From Kiritimatiellia bacterium (GTDB taxonomy: Bacteria > Verrucomicrobiota > Kiritimatiellia > RFP12 > UBA1067): DNA of 8,984 bases. This document shows, one piece after another, positions 7,823-8,984 of this stretch. Position 1 is the stretch's first letter; the number at the start of each line of letters is the position of its first letter. The notes beneath the pieces are model-generated. The model was not told where the DNA came from, ran no database searches, and saw only the letters and a list, made by a program, of their open reading frames with translations. The translations under genes were made by a program, and so were the position numbers. The stretch is taken from contig JAQWAM010000026.1 in the NCBI GenBank assembly GCA_028707675.1, positions 1-8,984 on the forward strand, given 5' to 3'.

Positions 7823-8984
7823 TCATTTTACGCCGGTCAGCTTGAACACCCACGCGTGCTCGCAGGGGACTTCCTTCGCGAGCAGCGGCGGCACCGTGAT
7901 CCGCATGCCGTCCTGAACCTTTTCCCAGCGGAACGTCTTGTCCGTGCCGAGCAGACAGACGCGCGCCCCGGATTGCGGGACGACGCCCTTGAGCAAAAGC
8001 CCGCCGTCGGGCAATTTCGGGACAATGGCATAGACTGCGCCGCCCTTCGTTGTGAAGAACACCTCCTTCACCGCCATGCCCGGCTCCGGGCAGACCGTCT
8101 GCTTCAGGAGAAAATCGCCTCCGACATACGTAAGTTTCTTCAGCTTCTTGTATTCCTTGCCATCCATCCGCTTGCCGTCAGACCATTGGACCATTGTCCG
8201 CCACTTGCGCGTGCCGTAGATGGCCTCGCCGTTGACTTTGAGCCACCGGCCCATCTGCAACAGCCGCTCCTGCATGATCGGCGGGATCTTCCCGGTGCTG
8301 TCGGGCCCGATGTCCAGTAGCAGGTTGCCGCCGTGGCTGACGATATCCGCCAGCATCAGGATGAGCACCTGCGCGGAGTTGTAGTCATGCACATCCTCGT
8401 TGCGGTTATAGCCGAACGAGAATCCGATGCCGCGGCACTCCTCCCACGGTCCCGCGAACGTCGTGCCGGAGTTGTATTCGGTGGTGGGATAGCCATGCTT
8501 GAGACGGCAGTTCTTGCCCCAGCGGTCGTTGATCAGCACCGTGTCCTTGACAGGCGAGTCGTTGTATAGCCACGCGATCAGGTCGCGGCTCTTCCAGAAG
8601 GGGTCATCCTCCATCCAGTCGCCGTCGCCCCAGAGGATATCCGGCTGATAGCGCGTCACCAGTTCCTTCACCTGCGGCAGGAAATGCTCGTTCACGAACC
8701 GCCCGCGCTGCGCCGCGTTCGTCCAGAGCGGGTTGTACCACTCGAACAGCGAGTAATAGAGGCCGAACTTCAACGGCGTCTTCTCCAACGCCGCCTTAAG
8801 CTCGCCGATGAGGTCGCGCTTCGGGCCGGCGTCCATGCTGTTCCACGGGCGGCCAAACGCCTTGTTCGCGTGCTGGTTCGGCCACAGGCAGAAGCCGTCG
8901 TGATGCTTGCTCGTCAGCACTATATAGCGCGCGCCCGAGCGCGCGAACAACTCCGCCCACGCGGCTGGGTCGAAGTCCTGGGCC
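7823..8984 (-). CDS. Alpha-L-fucosidase, GH29 (FUCA1-like), N-terminus beyond window
   Basis: The frame runs off the right edge (first full codon 8983-8981, beginning AQDFDPAAWAELFARSGARY) and ends at TGA 7825-7823, giving 386 visible residues. It hydrolyses terminal alpha-L-fucose with retention. Numbered from the first visible codon, SKHHDGF is at 25-31, KFGLYYSLFEWYNP follows, and YQPDILWGDGDW carries the nucleophile Asp120 (codon 8626-8624), aligned with WSDGEW of human FUCA1. AWLYNDSPVKD and NDRWG also match FUCA1 closely. E181 in GPWEEC (codon 8443-8441) is the likely acid/base by the same alignment, followed by FSFGYNR. GGNLLLDIGP, QERLL, WLKVNGEAIYGT and the C-terminal KLTGVK complete the beta-sandwich. 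An insertion of about 30 residues lies between VQWSDGK and FFTTKGGAVYAI relative to FUCA1. The missing N-terminus should hold about 100 or more residues, including any signal peptide. It converges on the plus-strand operon. Confidence 0.95.
   Translation of the reverse strand, partial: AQDFDPAAWAELFARSGARYIVLTSKHHDGFCLWPNQHANKAFGRPWNSMDAGPKRDLIGELKAALEKTPLKFGLYYSLFEWYNPLWTNAAQRGRFVNEHFLPQVKELVTRYQPDILWGDGDWMEDDPFWKSRDLIAWLYNDSPVKDTVLINDRWGKNCRLKHGYPTTEYNSGTTFAGPWEECRGIGFSFGYNRNEDVHDYNSAQVLILMLADIVSHGGNLLLDIGPDSTGKIPPIMQERLLQMGRWLKVNGEAIYGTRKWRTMVQWSDGKRMDGKEYKKLKKLTYVGGDFLLKQTVCPEPGMAVKEVFFTTKGGAVYAIVPKLPDGGLLLKGVVPQSGARVCLLGTDKTFRWEKVQDGMRITVPPLLAKEVPCEHAWVFKLTGVK

Noticed and set aside
7418..7916. 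Two overlapping plus-strand frames (7418-7804 and 7557-7916)
   Set aside because: They straddle the ends of two confident genes on opposite strands, and are rich in Pro/Ser/Arg with no motif. The minus-strand four-cysteine frame explains the region better.
8948..8950. TTG as the start of the fucosidase
   Set aside because: The frame continues upstream to the window edge with typical GH29 sequence (FDPAAWAEL), so the real start is outside.

Overview
The window is a GC-rich bacterial segment devoted to glycan breakdown. It holds no tRNA, rRNA, CRISPR array or transposase that I can see. The very large, composite, signal-peptide-bearing proteins and their resemblance to glycoside-hydrolase-like proteins typical of Verrucomicrobiota, Kiritimatiellota and Lentisphaerota suggest a PVC-group bacterium from an anaerobic, gut or sediment setting. 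That placement is an inference from protein style, not from a marker gene.

The plus strand carries an apparent operon. Positions 1-143 are the last 46 codons of an upstream gene whose tail looks like the closing beta-domain of a glycosidase. After an 86-base gap comes a secreted 918-residue protein (230-2986). It appears to combine a TIM-barrel glycosidase-like domain, a GH42-type Rossmann or glutamine-amidotransferase-like domain, a beta-rich linker and a second barrel-like domain resembling xylose isomerase. Its stop codon overlaps (ATGA) the start of a secreted 1525-residue protein (2983-7560). The first half of that protein is a GH95-like alpha/alpha-barrel enzyme. The second half is a GH20-like TIM-barrel protein, preceded by two copies of a helix-turn-helix-like motif.

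The minus strand converges on this operon. It carries most of a GH29 alpha-L-fucosidase of the human FUCA1 type (7823-8984, N-terminus beyond the window). Twenty bases downstream lies a probable 65-codon gene for a small four-cysteine protein (7605-7802), which fills most of the space between the convergent units.

Functionally, a GH29 fucosidase next to a GH95-like enzyme (GH95 is the other classical alpha-fucosidase family) and a GH20-like domain points to stepwise exo-trimming of a fucosylated, perhaps amino-sugar-containing glycan outside the cytoplasm. The substrate is inferred. The most novel items are the GH95-like/GH20-like fusion, the duplicated HTH-like motif inside a secreted enzyme, and the small cysteine protein after the fucosidase.
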